In this document: positions 1 through 14,104 of the stretch, one piece after another
Layout: every line of letters begins with the position of its first letter
Numbering within the stretch: position 1 is the stretch's first letter
Source: Riptortus pedestris
Lineage: Eukaryota > Arthropoda > Insecta > Hemiptera > Alydidae
Assembly: GCA_019009955.1 (NCBI GenBank)
Contig: CM032230.1
Coordinates: 6,324,501 to 6,388,500, forward strand
DNA length: 64,000 bases
Reading direction: 5' to 3'
Notes under the pieces: generated by a model
The model's input: only the letters and a program-made list of their open reading frames with translations
What the model was told of the DNA's origin: nothing
Database searches by the model: none
Made by a program: the position numbers and the translations under genes

Positions 1-194
1 TATTGAATTAAAATACATCTGTATAACAGAGGACAATCTACTAGATATTACAGATCATTTAGAATGTTATTCAAAAATGATTTTAATCCTAACTAAAATA
101 TTCTACACACAAACTGATTTGCACTATGAGAAACAGACACTAGTGGGTTTGTGCAAACAGCGATCAACCCCCAATCAAGGTGTTAAATACTCAC
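1..194. other. intron after CCP6 exon
   Basis: AT-rich intronic sequence that begins with the donor of the 195-368 exon. I see no further exon or repeat in it. Confidence 0.5.
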
Positions 195-368
195 AAACGC
201 AGGTGGGAGGTTCTCCATCCCAGTCTCCCTGATCTGTACAGGTTAGGGTCGACCTGCCTAGGAGGATGTGGCCAGGCTCACAGTGGAACTCTAAGCTGGA
301 ATGCACGTTGAAGTCATAGCCCACTACATAGCCATTCTCTGGTACTTCAGGCTCTGGGCACGTTATCA
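195..368 (-). CDS. fw: furrowed-like exon: CCP6 (complete sushi domain)
   Basis: This 174-bp exon is the most downstream one in the window. The acceptor TTTTGCAG precedes 368 and the donor GTGAGT follows 195; phases are 1 and 1. It encodes one sushi module with cysteines in VITCPEP-like, LEFHCEPGH, LTCTDQG and PPTC, and the Trp in GDWDG. No stop codon or membrane segment follows before position 1, so further exons must lie outside the window. Confidence 0.87.
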
Positions 369-3300
369 CTGCAAAACAAAACTATCCTTTAGATACTTAA
401 TATAAAAGTCTGTGAAAACTAAGAAGATTTCCAACACACAGGATACACTGTGGTTCTGCCACTATCAGTTCTCCATATTTCGGGTAATAAGAAGCTTATG
501 TAATTAGGAGTTGAAATTTTAGCTGGAAATGAGAGTTTTAGTCAAGAATGAGAATTACAAGACTACGATTGGAGATTTACAGAGGACTGAAACTAAAAAA
601 TGCAAATATCTCAGTTAATCTTCTAATTTGAGAAAAAATTGAAGTAAAAAAACACAATTTAGAAAGTTAAATATATAATATAAATTGATTTGTGACATTT
701 TTCAATCCAACCCTTATGAATAAATGACACTAAATTTCTCTAAATCCTCTCCTTTCCTCATCTGATTGAAAGCTGAAAACTTAGTAGTAGTTGATTGAAA
801 CGTTTTTTGATACGTTAGCTTGTTGCTAATGTGAATTGAGTTGAAGAAAGGTGTTGAAAACTATAATAAGCAGATTTCCCATGGGCTGGAATGTCATACC
901 AGTAATGTCATCTCACTATGTATTCATTATTTCTAAGTCAAAATTTGACAAATAGTAGTGGAGGTTTATTGTGACTGAAACAAGAAAACACTAGTAACTC
1001 ATTTTATATTTTTGAGTAATGAGAAACTGTGTAGAACAACAATCATAGAGCACCAAGAGTTTAACAAGATGGGCTCTATGCCATTATTCAGTCCAACTCA
1101 TAATGGAAATATAAACTTTCGAATCCCCTCTCCAATCCCTCCCCCTCCTTCCTTATTCCAAGTCCTATTTAAGAAGTTAATTAATAAAATCCTTAGTGTA
1201 GAATGAAAATGTAAAATATCGACTATGGTATAGATGAAATAGACATTTTTGAGTTGACTGTAAAATCTTAATTGATGACAATATCATACAACATATTTGA
1301 ATGTAACTCACATAATTAAGGTCCCTCAAAAACAATATTTGGTATTTAAGCTTAGAATAAAGAGTTTCATATTATAAGAGCTTATTGTTATTATGACGAG
1401 CAGGAGTGGGGGTTTAATACAAGCTGAAAACCAAAAAACCTAAATTTCTTTGTAAATATCCACGATAGACAAAAAATGTACATAACAATATTTATAAGAA
1501 ATTCAATTTATCATAAGAGTGGTTCTATACAATTTTTCGATCTGTCTAATAACAATGGGGATATTTCGAATTTTTGCCCTTCTCCTCCCACTGGTCTGGT
1601 TTCAACCATCAACAATCTTGACCTTTACTTTTCCATAAAACACATAAATATCGAGTTTTATAACATTCAAACAAAATTTAGGAGTATTAGAGTATTAAGT
1701 CTATAAATCTATATCTATATGTATATATATAGCTTTGGACAGACGTGATTTTCGTCATCTAGTAGGTAGGAATGATAGAAATTTGAATAAATGTTTTAAA
1801 AATTGCATCATGAGAAATAGGTCAATAGCTGATTTTCTGGAAGGGAAATCTAGTAAGACATAACGTGAAAATAACATACTTGAACTCCTATTAAATAAAA
1901 TATAAAAGTCTGTTATTTTATTATTATTAATTTATACCCAAAATTATTCAATACTTAAAACATGTTTTTATCAATATTTTTTTACAATTTTTTTTTTTTA
2001 AATTAGTATTATAGAAAAGTGTCCTTATTTATCTATCAATTTAATTTTTTTTTTTGGACAATCTTTTATCATCTATTTATTACTTTTAATTGTTTTTGGT
2101 ATTGTTGTTTTTTCACTGTATTCTGAGTTTTGTTTAAGGATAGGATATGGGTTTATGGGGGATAAAAATCTAGGTTATTACGCCCTATAGAGTTTTGTTT
2201 AATATTGTTCTGTTTGAGTATTTTCATTTAATATTTTGTTGTGTTTTGGTTCTATATGCAGTTTTTTTTTACCAATATGTTGTGTTATTGTATTCTTCTT
2301 TAAATAATTATTTTGAGCAACATCACCTAAGATGTCAAGCTTTTAAATAAATAAAATAAAAGTCTGTTAACATTTCATGGATAAATAAATTTGATTCATT
2401 TTATTTGATTAGATGGTACTTACATTCGCAGGTTGGAGGGTCATCAGACCACTTTCCATCCCGAAGGCAGGTGAGTATGTTCCTTCCGGGAGGGTCTAGC
2501 CAATGATCAGCTTGGCAGGTATATTCTACAATGCTCCCGTGGGTTGTAGTTCCATTCAGGAGGATGTAGTGGCCATTATCTATGCCCAGCGGCTCTCTGC
2601 AATCTACATACTTACATGTTGGTGCTTTCCCAGACCACTCGCCTCCCAATCCGCAAGTAAGCACCTAACAAAAAATACAGCTACACTCAGTAAATCATTA
2701 ACACAAGACATTCATACAATTGAAATCCAAACAGCAATTTAAAAGAAAAGTATTAGCAAGTAAGTAAGAAATTGAATTTTCAAGTAAAATATATTTAAAA
2801 TTATTTAAGCAATACATATTTATTTATTATTTATTAACGTCCACTTTTTGCAACTCTGGCTAATTGGGACGGGTTATCTACAGGTTACCACCCTTTTCTA
2901 GCCAGAGTGGGACTTAGGATGTTATTTAATGAATTTCATCATTAAATAATTTCCTTTGCCCAGGCGGGAATCGACCTGCCACTCTAGGTTTACCATGTGA
3001 GATTAAGGTCAGTTCTTTAACTCACATGGCTAACCTGAGCTCCAATACATATTTTGTAAAGTGCTTTGTATATACCATAAGCACAAATGACATATGATAG
3101 AGTACATGATATAACAATGTACTGTATAATCATTTAAAATAAAATTATTTTAAAAAATTGTAAATATATGTAATTACATTGATATTGAGTATTATTTATA
3201 AACATTCACTTTCTGCTACTAGAACTAATTGGCACAAGTTATTTAAATGTTATCACACTTCTCTTGCCAGGGTGGAACTATGAATTATAATAATATGTCA

Positions 3301-3441
3301 CTAAATAAATCCTTATTTTCCAGGTGCGAATGTCACTACTCTAGGTTTGCCAAGTGAGATTAGTACCAATGCCTTGAGGCTTGATCGATGGTGACTAAAG
3401 ATCTTAAAGGTCTTTAATGCCAATCAAAAAAAAAAAAAAAA

Positions 3442-3486
<45 letters not shown>

Positions 3487-6400
3487 TTAATTTTGATTGG
3501 ACTTCATTTTTTATTTATTAGCTTGGATGGATGGACATTTGAAGATTTTTTTTTTTTTTTAAAATATAAAAATATCTTCATGAATACAATGATTTTCCAT
3601 AAGGTAACTCCGCTAAAACTGAAAACCAATTATCAAAAAGTGTTTTGCTTTATTGCAATGGGGTTAGGAAACAAATGCTTTCTCCACACCAGTCATGGCA
3701 TATTATAAAGAAAGAAAAAGGTTTTAATACAGAAAGACAATTTATTTATTTTCCTTTTCAAGAAAATTCTGTAACATAATCAATATAACTTAAATTCGGT
3801 TTGGGGCTCAGGTTAGCTATGTGAGTTAAAGTGTTGGCCTTAATCTCACATGGTAAACTCCGAGTTTGATTCCCGTCTGGACATTAGGGATTTATTTAGT
3901 GAGGAACTCATCAAATAAAATCCTTAGTCCCAATTAGACATAGTAGCAACAAGTAGATGTTAATAAGTAATAATAATAATAAAAGTTAGGTTTAACTTAC
4001 TTGCTGGCCGAAAAGAATGAATCCTGGTTTGCAGGTGTATGTAGCTGTTGATCCTGTTCTCTTCCCAGTCACAACTACAGTAGCTCCTTCGCCAGATGGT
4101 GGGTCAGGGCACCAATCAACTGCAATCATCATTCAACTATTATGACTAAAATCAACTTAATAGGATAAAACTATATTAGCCATGCTGAATAAATTATCAA
4201 TATAGCTCAAAAGTATAAAATGCCTACATGCTTGAAAGACATACAAAATGATTCTATTAAAATTGTTCGTCCTATACTAAAGCCAGTCAGACTATTTAGT
4301 GGGAATGAAATTCTATTGATATATTAACTGTAAGATTTTCAAGATATTACCCCTAATCAGGATAAATTTAGGAAAAGGGGATCTACAGGGTAATACCTAC
4401 TTCTGTTCAATATCTAAGCCACTTTGGAACAAATAGAAATAAGGAGTGTAACAGGACAGGCACAAACCTGACACCAAATTTGGGCAAATTTGAATAATTT
4501 ATAGTCTGAATAACGAATAAAAGATAATTAATCTCTTATCCATAACTTAAAAACCACGGATGATCAATTATCCGTTATCCAAAATAAGCAGAAATTACAT
4601 ATTATTTGTTATTCGGTAATTGTTTTTATTTTTCTCTTCTTCCAAACATACAGCAAACATAAAATAAAATAACTGGTAAATAATTATTAGAACCTGATGG
4701 CCTCACAGTTTCTCATTAGTTTTGTCCCCTGCCCAGAGATTAATACTCTTTATTTACCCTATGCCTGTTTTCTAACAAACAAAATGAAAATTTCCATTTC
4801 TAGTATGAAAAACTATTTAAACACCTTTTTTATAGAAAAAATGTAAAGGATAACAGAAGTTATTTGTAGATAACAATTAAAGAATGACCTTGTTTATCCA
4901 TCAGTGAAACAAAATAATATTTACCCAACTCTATCTGGGACTATAAGGATAATTGTCAAAGCTGCAAATACTAAAATATGGCCCAGAATACTAATAATAA
5001 ACAAATGGTTGTATTTTATTATTGAAATTAATAACAAAATCTGAGATATTTTATTTTTACTGAACGAGTAGGAAAAAATTCCTCATGAGGTTGATAGAAT
5101 GGTGTAGAAACTTCAGAGGCTGTGAATTGAATGTTGTTCATAGCCAACATTTATCCAAAATGTGTGCTGTTAAAAACTATTTGTAAATACAGTTTGAATT
5201 GTTAGAAATTGTAATTATAAGTGTATATAAGAGAGATGGCAGTTGATAGAATATGATACTTACATAGACATTGAGGAGCAAGCCCTGACCAGACTCCATT
5301 ATCTCCACAAGTGCGCTGAGTGTCCCCAACGAGAGTGTAGTTAGACTCGCAAGTATAGTTAGCTGCAGCTCCATATGACGTCCTGTTATTAATCAGGGTT
5401 ATGGTTCCGTGAGCTAGCTCTGGCAGTTTACCACAGTTCACATCTAAAAAAAATATAGTATTATTTTGATATCATTATTAAGTTAACTCTTATATAGCTG
5501 AGCTGCAGGCCATCCTATTAGCCTTGTCAAGAATTCAAAGCTACCAAAATGAAATAGTACTGTGTACTGAATCATTAAGCTCACTACAGATACTTATATT
5601 TACTCAGCAAATCCTTTGACTGTCAAGATTTTTGAACAATTTCACCGACTAAACACTAATAACACACGCATTACTCTTTTATGGTTACCCAAAATACAAA
5701 CATTAAGGAAAATACAGAAATCGAAAGATTAGCAAACTGTACTGTAGATAAACCAGACATTTACATAAACTCTACAGACCACCAATAGGTATTAGCCACA
5801 TGCACTAAAGCACTACATGAGCAGTGGCAGCAATCTTGGGATAACATGCACGACAATAAACTAAGAAAAATAAAACAAACAGTTGAGGAATACCCATCAA
5901 GCAACAGGAGCACACGAAGAGAGGAAGTTGTTCTGACCAGACAATTTAAATATTTGACTTGACTTACACAAACTCTTGACCAACAGCAATAATTTACATA
6001 GACAGAATCATTACATATCTAAAGAACATTAATATGTACAACATACTATAGTCTACTATTCTCCGACTGGCACAGCTAATGGAAGGTCCTATAGGATGAT
6101 GTAACAGTTAGTTTATTTGCCTTTTTGTAGCATAATTTCTCCTGATGAGCAACATATGGACGCAAAACTAGTAGGGAAATAAAAACGGTTTTTAGTAATC
6201 ATTTGAAGTTTTCATTCCTTTGATGACCTACCGCCATAGGTTAAATGATAAAAACATTACCAAGTGGAAGATAAAAGATAATAACACATTATAAAAACAA
6301 ACAATATGTTGTGAACAAGAAAACTGAGATAAGAAATGTATATGATATATTTACCAAATATTCAAAAAACAGTAAGTAGAATAGATGTAGATGTAGCTAT

Positions 6401-9400
6401 GCTTCTTCTGGAATCGATTTTTCAAAACTCAAAACTTTGTTGGTAATTGATTTTTACACTGTTCATAATTTTAATGTATCAATATATCTGCTGAGTGGTG
6501 TGGTGGATCATTATTGTTAGTCTTGACATGTCTGCCAAGGTGGTAAGGTCAATTCTTTTTATCATTGTGTATTACTTCTGAAGAGGTGTCATAGAGGGTG
6601 CAAAACAAGTAGAGACAAATAAAGTAGTGGAACTAGTTCACCTGTTTTTCATCTATTGGCCTTTGGCTATTTCTCCTTCAACTTATATTTTCATTATTTC
6701 TAAGTATTTTTGAAATAAAATGAATTCTGCATTTTATTTTAGATTAAATGATATTTACTTACATTTACAAGTAGGAGGTTCGCCTGACCAGAATCCATCT
6801 TTGGTACAAAGCCTCTCTTTGTCACCAACTAGCATATGTCCTTCGGGGCAGTTGTATTTGATTGTTGCATCAATGCTGAAGTTGCTCCCTGTAATTGTTG
6901 TGTTCACATTCTTGTCCGGGCTCCCACAGAATAACGGTTCTGTGGAAATAAAAGGTGAATTAATAAATGGATAAATTGTGGTCAGCTGTCTGCAGTGCTA
7001 AGGTATTCAAAAATATATTACTAGTGTTTTGACTATTCCTACACATTTATTTAAGTATACAACAAAGTAAATATATAAATATTAAAATGAACATGTTAAA
7101 GAAATTAATTTAGCTAAACCCTTTTAGGTACATAAGGTATATCCCTTCTCAAGGATAGTTATGCTCTAGCTAGTTAGAGACTCAAGACAGAATTAAAAGC
7201 AGCTGCCCTAACTGGTTACAGGCTCAAGATAGTGTAGTAATCAGATGCCCTAAATCAGGGGTTCCCAAACTGTTTTGGACAAGAGCTCTTTTTTGAAATT
7301 AACTGATCAAAATTTAACAAAACAAATAAATATAAAATTTAGTAAATAAGTAGATAATTATTTTTGAAAAAAAAACACATTAAACATGGCAAGTAAAGAT
7401 AAAAAAAATTAAAAATTTAATGTGATGGATGAACCTAGTGGTGATGGGTTGCAGCCTTAAATCTCCGTGTTCGTTGTCCACAATTATTGACTTGCCAAGT
7501 TTATCATTTTATATGAACTTGTGCACCCTTATCGAATTGTTGATTTTTTTTAAAAGTACAACAATGATGATTCATTATAAAATATTAGTCATTCTTATAA
7601 TAAGTTTATACACTTAACACCACTAAAACAGTATCTTGAAAGTTTCAAATAAGAACTATTTTTAATTAATAGGGGTCAATTTTTAGACCCTGTCAAATAG
7701 TTATCCAGTGTGAATGGTCCAACTCTAGCTTACTATCTCCACTCCATCTCCATATCTCTCGCAGGCTTGGTTTATATTTACTTACAATTCTTATTATTTG
7801 TTATTTCTAATGTTTTATCCGTATGGATTCTTTGTGTATATGAAGATAGTTAGGTTTGCAAGTGGTTAGAATGAGCCTTCAGGTTCAATTTAGTTTGTTT
7901 CTTATGCACAATCTTTGAATTATTATTTTACTTTGACTATTTTTTGAATTCTAAATTGTATATATATTATTTTTTAAAAAGAGTGACTATTATATAGACT
8001 CTTCATTAATTCATTTATTATTTACTAAGTGTACCTGTAATGTCACAGAGTACTGAAGACAATGCATGTTCCCTTGAAAGTAGATCACCTGTGATAAAAG
8101 ACTTACAAGAATGGAAGTGTTGGAACTTTTTATATCCTTCCATTGATAATAAAGAGAATTCAAAGTAAAGATGAGCTTTATTTACAGACCCTTCCAACAA
8201 ATTAAGAAGATATTATCAATATAATACAGCAACCCTCATGACTTTGATAATGGAAGTTTACACTTTATGAGCATTGTTAAAATTGAGGAATTAAAAGAAT
8301 GAATTGCTGGATTTTGCATTCCTACAAAATAAGTTAAATCACTAATCTAATACCACCGTTTTGTTTCAAAACAGCACAGAAATGAAATAGAAAAAAAAAT
8401 GAAAGATTTGTTTATTAGTACATACTGTGTTGGCAAATCCAGTGAAGGTAGTCGAGGTTACAGCCTACATCGTTCCAGTGCCAATTGCTTCCTCCGTCTA
8501 GGACTACACAGTTCTGCTCTCCGTTGTAGTTGTTCGGTTGGTCCTTACCCCATGCTGGCCTACTAATTACCTCTCCTGAAATAATGATTTTATAAAAATT
8601 AAGAAGAATTGAAGGCCATTTTGCTTGCTCAATATACATAAAGCTAACCATAAAAGTAAAAATCAATTATTTCTAAAGATATCAAAATAAAGAATTATAC
8701 ATATAAATACAGCCTTTATATCTAGGTCATCATGATCTAAAGGCTATGCCTTGTAGTTGCAACCATTGTGTTTATTCAGAAACTGCTCTTTTCATATTAC
8801 TATGCCCATCCAAATCCATAAGATGCTTGATGTCTTAAAAATATGATTTTCTAGGCCTGTTTCATCTCCTATGCACAAGAGCCTTACCTTCAACTATATT
8901 TGAGATGAAGTGATGCTATGATGATTATATGCCCAAGAAATTTCATTCTCCTTTTATTACTTGGCCTTGATAAGACTTTCATTTTCACTTACCTGCCTCA
9001 TTTAGAACTTCCAAAATTTGTTATTTTTTAGTCCAACTTGTTCTAGTGATTCTACACCAGATCCAAATTTCCATAACAATTACCTTTTGCCTAGAGGCTA
9101 ACTCTCGAAAAGCAGAACAATCCAATAGCAAGTGCTATTCTTTTATCAACTTCAGCGATCATTGTCTTCAGTGATGATGCTTCCTAGACAACAAAACTCC
9201 CTCACTTTTTGAAGTGTAATGTTTCCAATTCTAATATTTATATTTATTTGGCTTTTTTTCTTCTCTACCACCAAAACTTTTGTTTAAAGTGCATTTATCT
9301 TGAGTTTAAACTGACCTAGGGCATCATTTAGTACTTGCAGCATTATATTCATCTCTACTTTAGACCACGATGATGACACCATAAAACTTCAACACCGGTT

Positions 9401-11900
9401 AAATACATGTGTTCTTATTGCAATCTTGTATTTCTGGCTGTTTATAAGATATAGCTTAATGAAATCGGTTCATTCTTTTTAAAATCCCCTTTTCTGGAGA
9501 GTCCAACATTCACTCCTGTAAATCAGTACACTCCATACGAAAGACCTAGCAAGCATTTGTTGGGTATTCATGCTTACATGCTTATTATTTAAAATGCTTC
9601 TTTTGCTTTGGAGGCTTGTTTAGCAAGTGCTATTGATCTATCGACTTCAACTCTGCTCTCATTGTGTTCAGTGATGATGCTCTCTACTACTAATACTACA
9701 CATTAAGAATATAAAGAACTGTGAAAATGTTCAGTCAATTTCAATTGAATTATCCATTTTGACACTCCCTGGACCCATTCTGACCAGTTGCAGTTTACCT
9801 CATGTACTTGGTGCCAGATTGTCTCTTCTTATCAGTACTCATGAAGCCAGTCTCAGGAAAGGATGTCTCTTGAGGGAATGGACTGACTCAATTTTTAGTC
9901 GTAATGATATTGTACAACTAATGAAGCATTGAAGCAAAGAACACAAAATGTACAATTTCAATAAAATGAATGAAGGAAGAAAATAGTGCTTCAAATTCTG
10001 ACCCTTTGCCCTCAACTGATATCAGATTAGTGTTGGGTCGTTGATGAATCATAAATTTTGTTCATAGTTTTCAAATTTAATTATTCTACTACATATGCAC
10101 ACATATTTAAAATACTTCATACTCATTGACCTTCCATCTTTTTGGTTTTTCTCAACCCTTCCCATCCCCACCTACCTCTGCCTTATCCTCATTCATAATT
10201 TAGTCTCCATCGAATGCAGTTTGTGCTCCCTGAGTCTCCTCTCTATAGCGGCCCTTACACGGTCATTAATAATGACAATACTTTATCAGAATGACATTAA
10301 TACTGATCCTGTAACGTCGACAAAATTGGAATGACGAGGGGGAATGATGCGAATCCGGATTTTCTGATCTCGGCACATCATTACTGTAGACGGGAGGGGA
10401 TACTGTCATTAATAATGATAGTGTAAGGTGTGCGGCATCATTACTCAGTCTACCACACGAAATTGCGAAGACAACATGTCGGCTCCGGAGAGTGATTGTG
10501 TAGAAACCAGTGATGTTTTGCAATCTTTTATATCAATGTACGAAGAATTACCAGCATTATGGAATCCTTCAGATTCAAATTATAAAAATAAAAGGAATGC
10601 CGCACTCGTGAAACTGCTGTCAGTCTACGAAAAATGCAAACCTGAAGCCACGATATCTGACGTCAGAGGTAAAAGTCCGTCACGCAGGGGCTGCGTAAAC
10701 TAAGCAGATTTCCCTCGTGAAGTTTAGTAATAAATAAATATACATACTGCTAACACAACACCGTGAATAAATACAAACGGAAATAAGAAATGTTTCATCC
10801 AATTTCAATAGCCTGCCGACAGGAAGCGTTAGGTTAGAAATGTAAACAAACGGGTCCCGCCTCACACCGGAAAGAAAAACAATTACTGAAATATATCAGA
10901 ATATAACAAATTAATTTTATTGAGAACTATTTACTATATCTACTAGTGTAATTAATAATGAGTTAGAATAATTGTTATCTCAATCAATAAAATTTTAGTA
11001 GTCCAAAACTTTAAGATGGGGGGGGGGATTCACCAGTGCATATTTGCATGTATCTCGTATAATAAAGGTCTCTTGAATACAATTTTTGGTATTTAAACTT
11101 CCAATAATGTGATTTATTATGTATCAGAGTATTGTTTACGTAACATGAGTAGAAGTGGCGGTTTGGTGAAAACTGAAAAATGCAAATATCTAGGTTAATA
11201 TTCAAGATAGAGAATAAATGTATATAACAATATTTATAGTAAATTTAATTTGTAATAAGATTGATTCTGTATAATTTTTCGATCCGACGTATAGTAACGG
11301 AGATATTTTACTCTCAGATGTAGCTACCGAAAAGAGTTAAAAAAAAGTCCGTCACGCAAGGGGCTGCGTAAACTAAGCAGATTTCCCACGAGAAGTTTTA
11401 CAATAGAGAAATCTGCCTAATAACAACTGTAGTAGTAAGAAACCTCTAAACCTAAAACATTATTTAGGGCGTAATAACCCAGTAGTTTCTAGCCCCAAAA
11501 AACAGTTAACCTAACCTCTAAACCTATTCACGAGGGACGAATAGTTATAGAAACGGCCGCCAGAGCTCTCGGCGGAAAGTCCGAACAGCCTACTGGTGAC
11601 CACACGCAGAATACAAATGCAAATATCTCGGTTAATATTCAAGATACAGTATAAATGTATAGAACAATATTTATAGTAAATTTAATTTGCAATAAGATTT
11701 ATTCTATATATAAGTTTTCGATCCGACGCATAATAACGTAGATATTTTGAATTTTCAAAAATCTCCCCCTCTAAACCCCCCCCCTCCCACTGGTCCGATT
11801 TCAGCCATTAACGAACTTGATCTTCCTTTTTACATAAAACGATTAAATTCCGAGTTTGGTAAAGATCAAACAAAAATTGCGACCGCTAGAGCGTTAACAG

Positions 11901-11946
<46 letters not shown>

Positions 11947-14011
11947 TTTTGAACGGACCTCATTTTCGTCATCTCCTGGGTAGGATCGATGGACATTTGA
12001 AGAAATTTTTCGAAACTCGCATCATGAGTACGACCTCAATAGCTGATTTCCCTTAAGGGAAATCTGCTAAAAATAGAGGACTCCACAAGATCAGGGGCTG
12101 GAGCCGACGATGTATATTCACCGTCCTCGTGGGTTTTCCACGCATTGCAATTTATTAACAATTTTGAGCAACCTGTTGACCTTGGGAACTCAAAAGTAAG
12201 TAAAATGCTTTTAAATTATATTGTTTTATTTTTCGGTGTCTCTAATTTCATTCAATAACAAAATATGAGAATACTGTTCACGTTTTTTTAACCACTCCTT
12301 CATCCAACGTTTACGTTTTACTCGCCGTTTTGTAGCTAAAGCCAAAATTATAGCAATACAAGCGGTTTTGTGTGGATCCATTTTATTTTATACGTCTTGC
12401 TTTGACAGAGACCACCACTGTACTGAAGGAAAGTAATGACAATAAAAATGATTGTGTAAGGTTTTTACAGTAATGATAATCTGGAATGAAGAGCATTCGC
12501 AAAAAATGTCATTACTGGTAATGTCATTATTAATGACCGTGTAAGGGCCGCTTATGAAACTGGTATGTACCATATCTAATTTTTCAATTTATTTATTTTT
12601 TTGATATAGTCTTTACATCCACCTCCCTTTTTTTTTTGGTCATTGTCACCTGTCGCTTTTTATAAAAAATAATGTTTTAGTATAATTACGGTCATTGTAC
12701 ATATAACAGAAAATATTATGTTTTTTCACAACTGTTCACAAATTTGTTCATTTCTTTTGTTTTTTTTTTGTTCATTGTTCAACTCTGAGGAAGGGAACCA
12801 ATGGTGCCCAAAACTGTAAGGGCTCTTAATTAAATTCTGTATATGAAAAATTAAGAGACTATTTATTAGCCGACACCCAACAATCCTCTACTAGCATGCT
12901 TTAATTATTCTAATTATTTACCGTTAACCCATTTCCAAGTCCTCGAAGTGAATCCAGGTTCCTTGTAAGCTCCTATCCATACGAGCTGAGTTTTGAGGCT
13001 GGGTTTCCTCCTCTCCAGCTCGGCTAGGAGGAATGTATTGTGGACTCCTCTAAATCCATAGGCTAGGTCACCTCCCGCTCTAGATTTGCACGCCTTCCTT
13101 GCTTCCTCGAACGAACCTCCTTTACCAACATTGAACTCGTAGCAAGTCCTGTCGAAAGACACAAAATCTACATCTGTCCCAACTCCATTAACAGCGCACC
13201 GGTCATTTGAGAACTCTGAAAAGGAAATAAAAAACAATTACAAAGGTGTTGAAAAATACAATATATAAAAATTTGTTATATTTAAGATAATTGAAAAATT
13301 CAGGTTTCAAGAAAACTCTTCATTGTTTTAGAGAAAACGTTTGACCCTCCTGTGCATATAGAATGTTAAGTTTAACATTATTCTCTTAAGTCAATATAAA
13401 CATAAAAATGTAGTAGAAGAATAAAAACTTATGGTTATTTACAATACTATATTTTACAAAATAGACTAGCTATTGTTGACAAATTATCACATTCTTTAAG
13501 ACTTGTGGTATCAACAGGCTACACCTATTAATTGATCGGGTAAACCAGATTCTCGTGATCAAGTAAACCTGATTTTCAGGGCGAATGAAGAGGGTCACAA
13601 GGACATGCAATCGGTTTCCCGTCACCTTCTGCATCAGAACAACCAACAGTACAAATAAAGGCATCATGAGGAAAATTGCATCCACACCAATGGCATGAGT
13701 GGAGAAAATTACACTCAAGGGCAGAGTTGTTAGATAGCCATCCCTCGGTAGCCTGTAGTTTGCTTAAGCTGACTAATGATAGCCAGTATGAGCGTGCAGA
13801 CTACAACTTTAATCTACCCTCCAGTCTTACGCCATTTACGTGATTTAAGTGAGAATTTATACAAAAGGAGACTTTAAGGCTTATAATCATAAATTTCTAT
13901 TCTCCTACTAAGTTTTTAATGAGTTTGTACTCATAAAACAAATATTAAATAATATCTTCAAATGTCCATTGATCTTACACATGAGATGAAGAAAATGAGG
14001 CCAGTTCAAAA

Positions 14012-14104
<93 letters not shown>

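Larger units (their letters stand above)
10476..12195 (+). pseudogene. MADF-domain companion gene of the PIF/Harbinger element, interrupted
   Basis: The first segment, 10476-10670, starts ATG in MSAPESDCVETSD and encodes a MADF-like domain: SFISMYEELPALWNPSD, then YKNKRNAALVKLL and YEKCKPEATISDVR. The second, 12073-12195, encodes IEDSTRSGAGADDVYSP, then WVFHALQFINN, and ends at a GTAAGT donor. The RSGAGADDVY...W.F motif is typical of MADF/Myb-like proteins that accompany Harbinger transposases and bind its DNA. HINE copies separate the segments. The frame agrees across the gap, but a short basic stretch usually found between the two motifs is missing. Confidence 0.75.
10249..12553. mobile_element. 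PIF/Harbinger-like DNA transposon carrying a HINE insertion
   Basis: The ends are inverted: GCGGCCCTTACACGGTCATT at 10249 and its complement ending at 12553. The inverted terminal region extends through ATTAATAATGACA. Flanking triplets are ATA and TTA, imperfect but in the style of the 3-bp TWA target duplications of this superfamily. Inside are a MADF-domain companion gene (+) and the N-terminus of a Harbinger transposase (-), the usual two-gene content. About 1.4 kb of HINE DNA (10671-12072) sits inside it. Confidence 0.8.
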
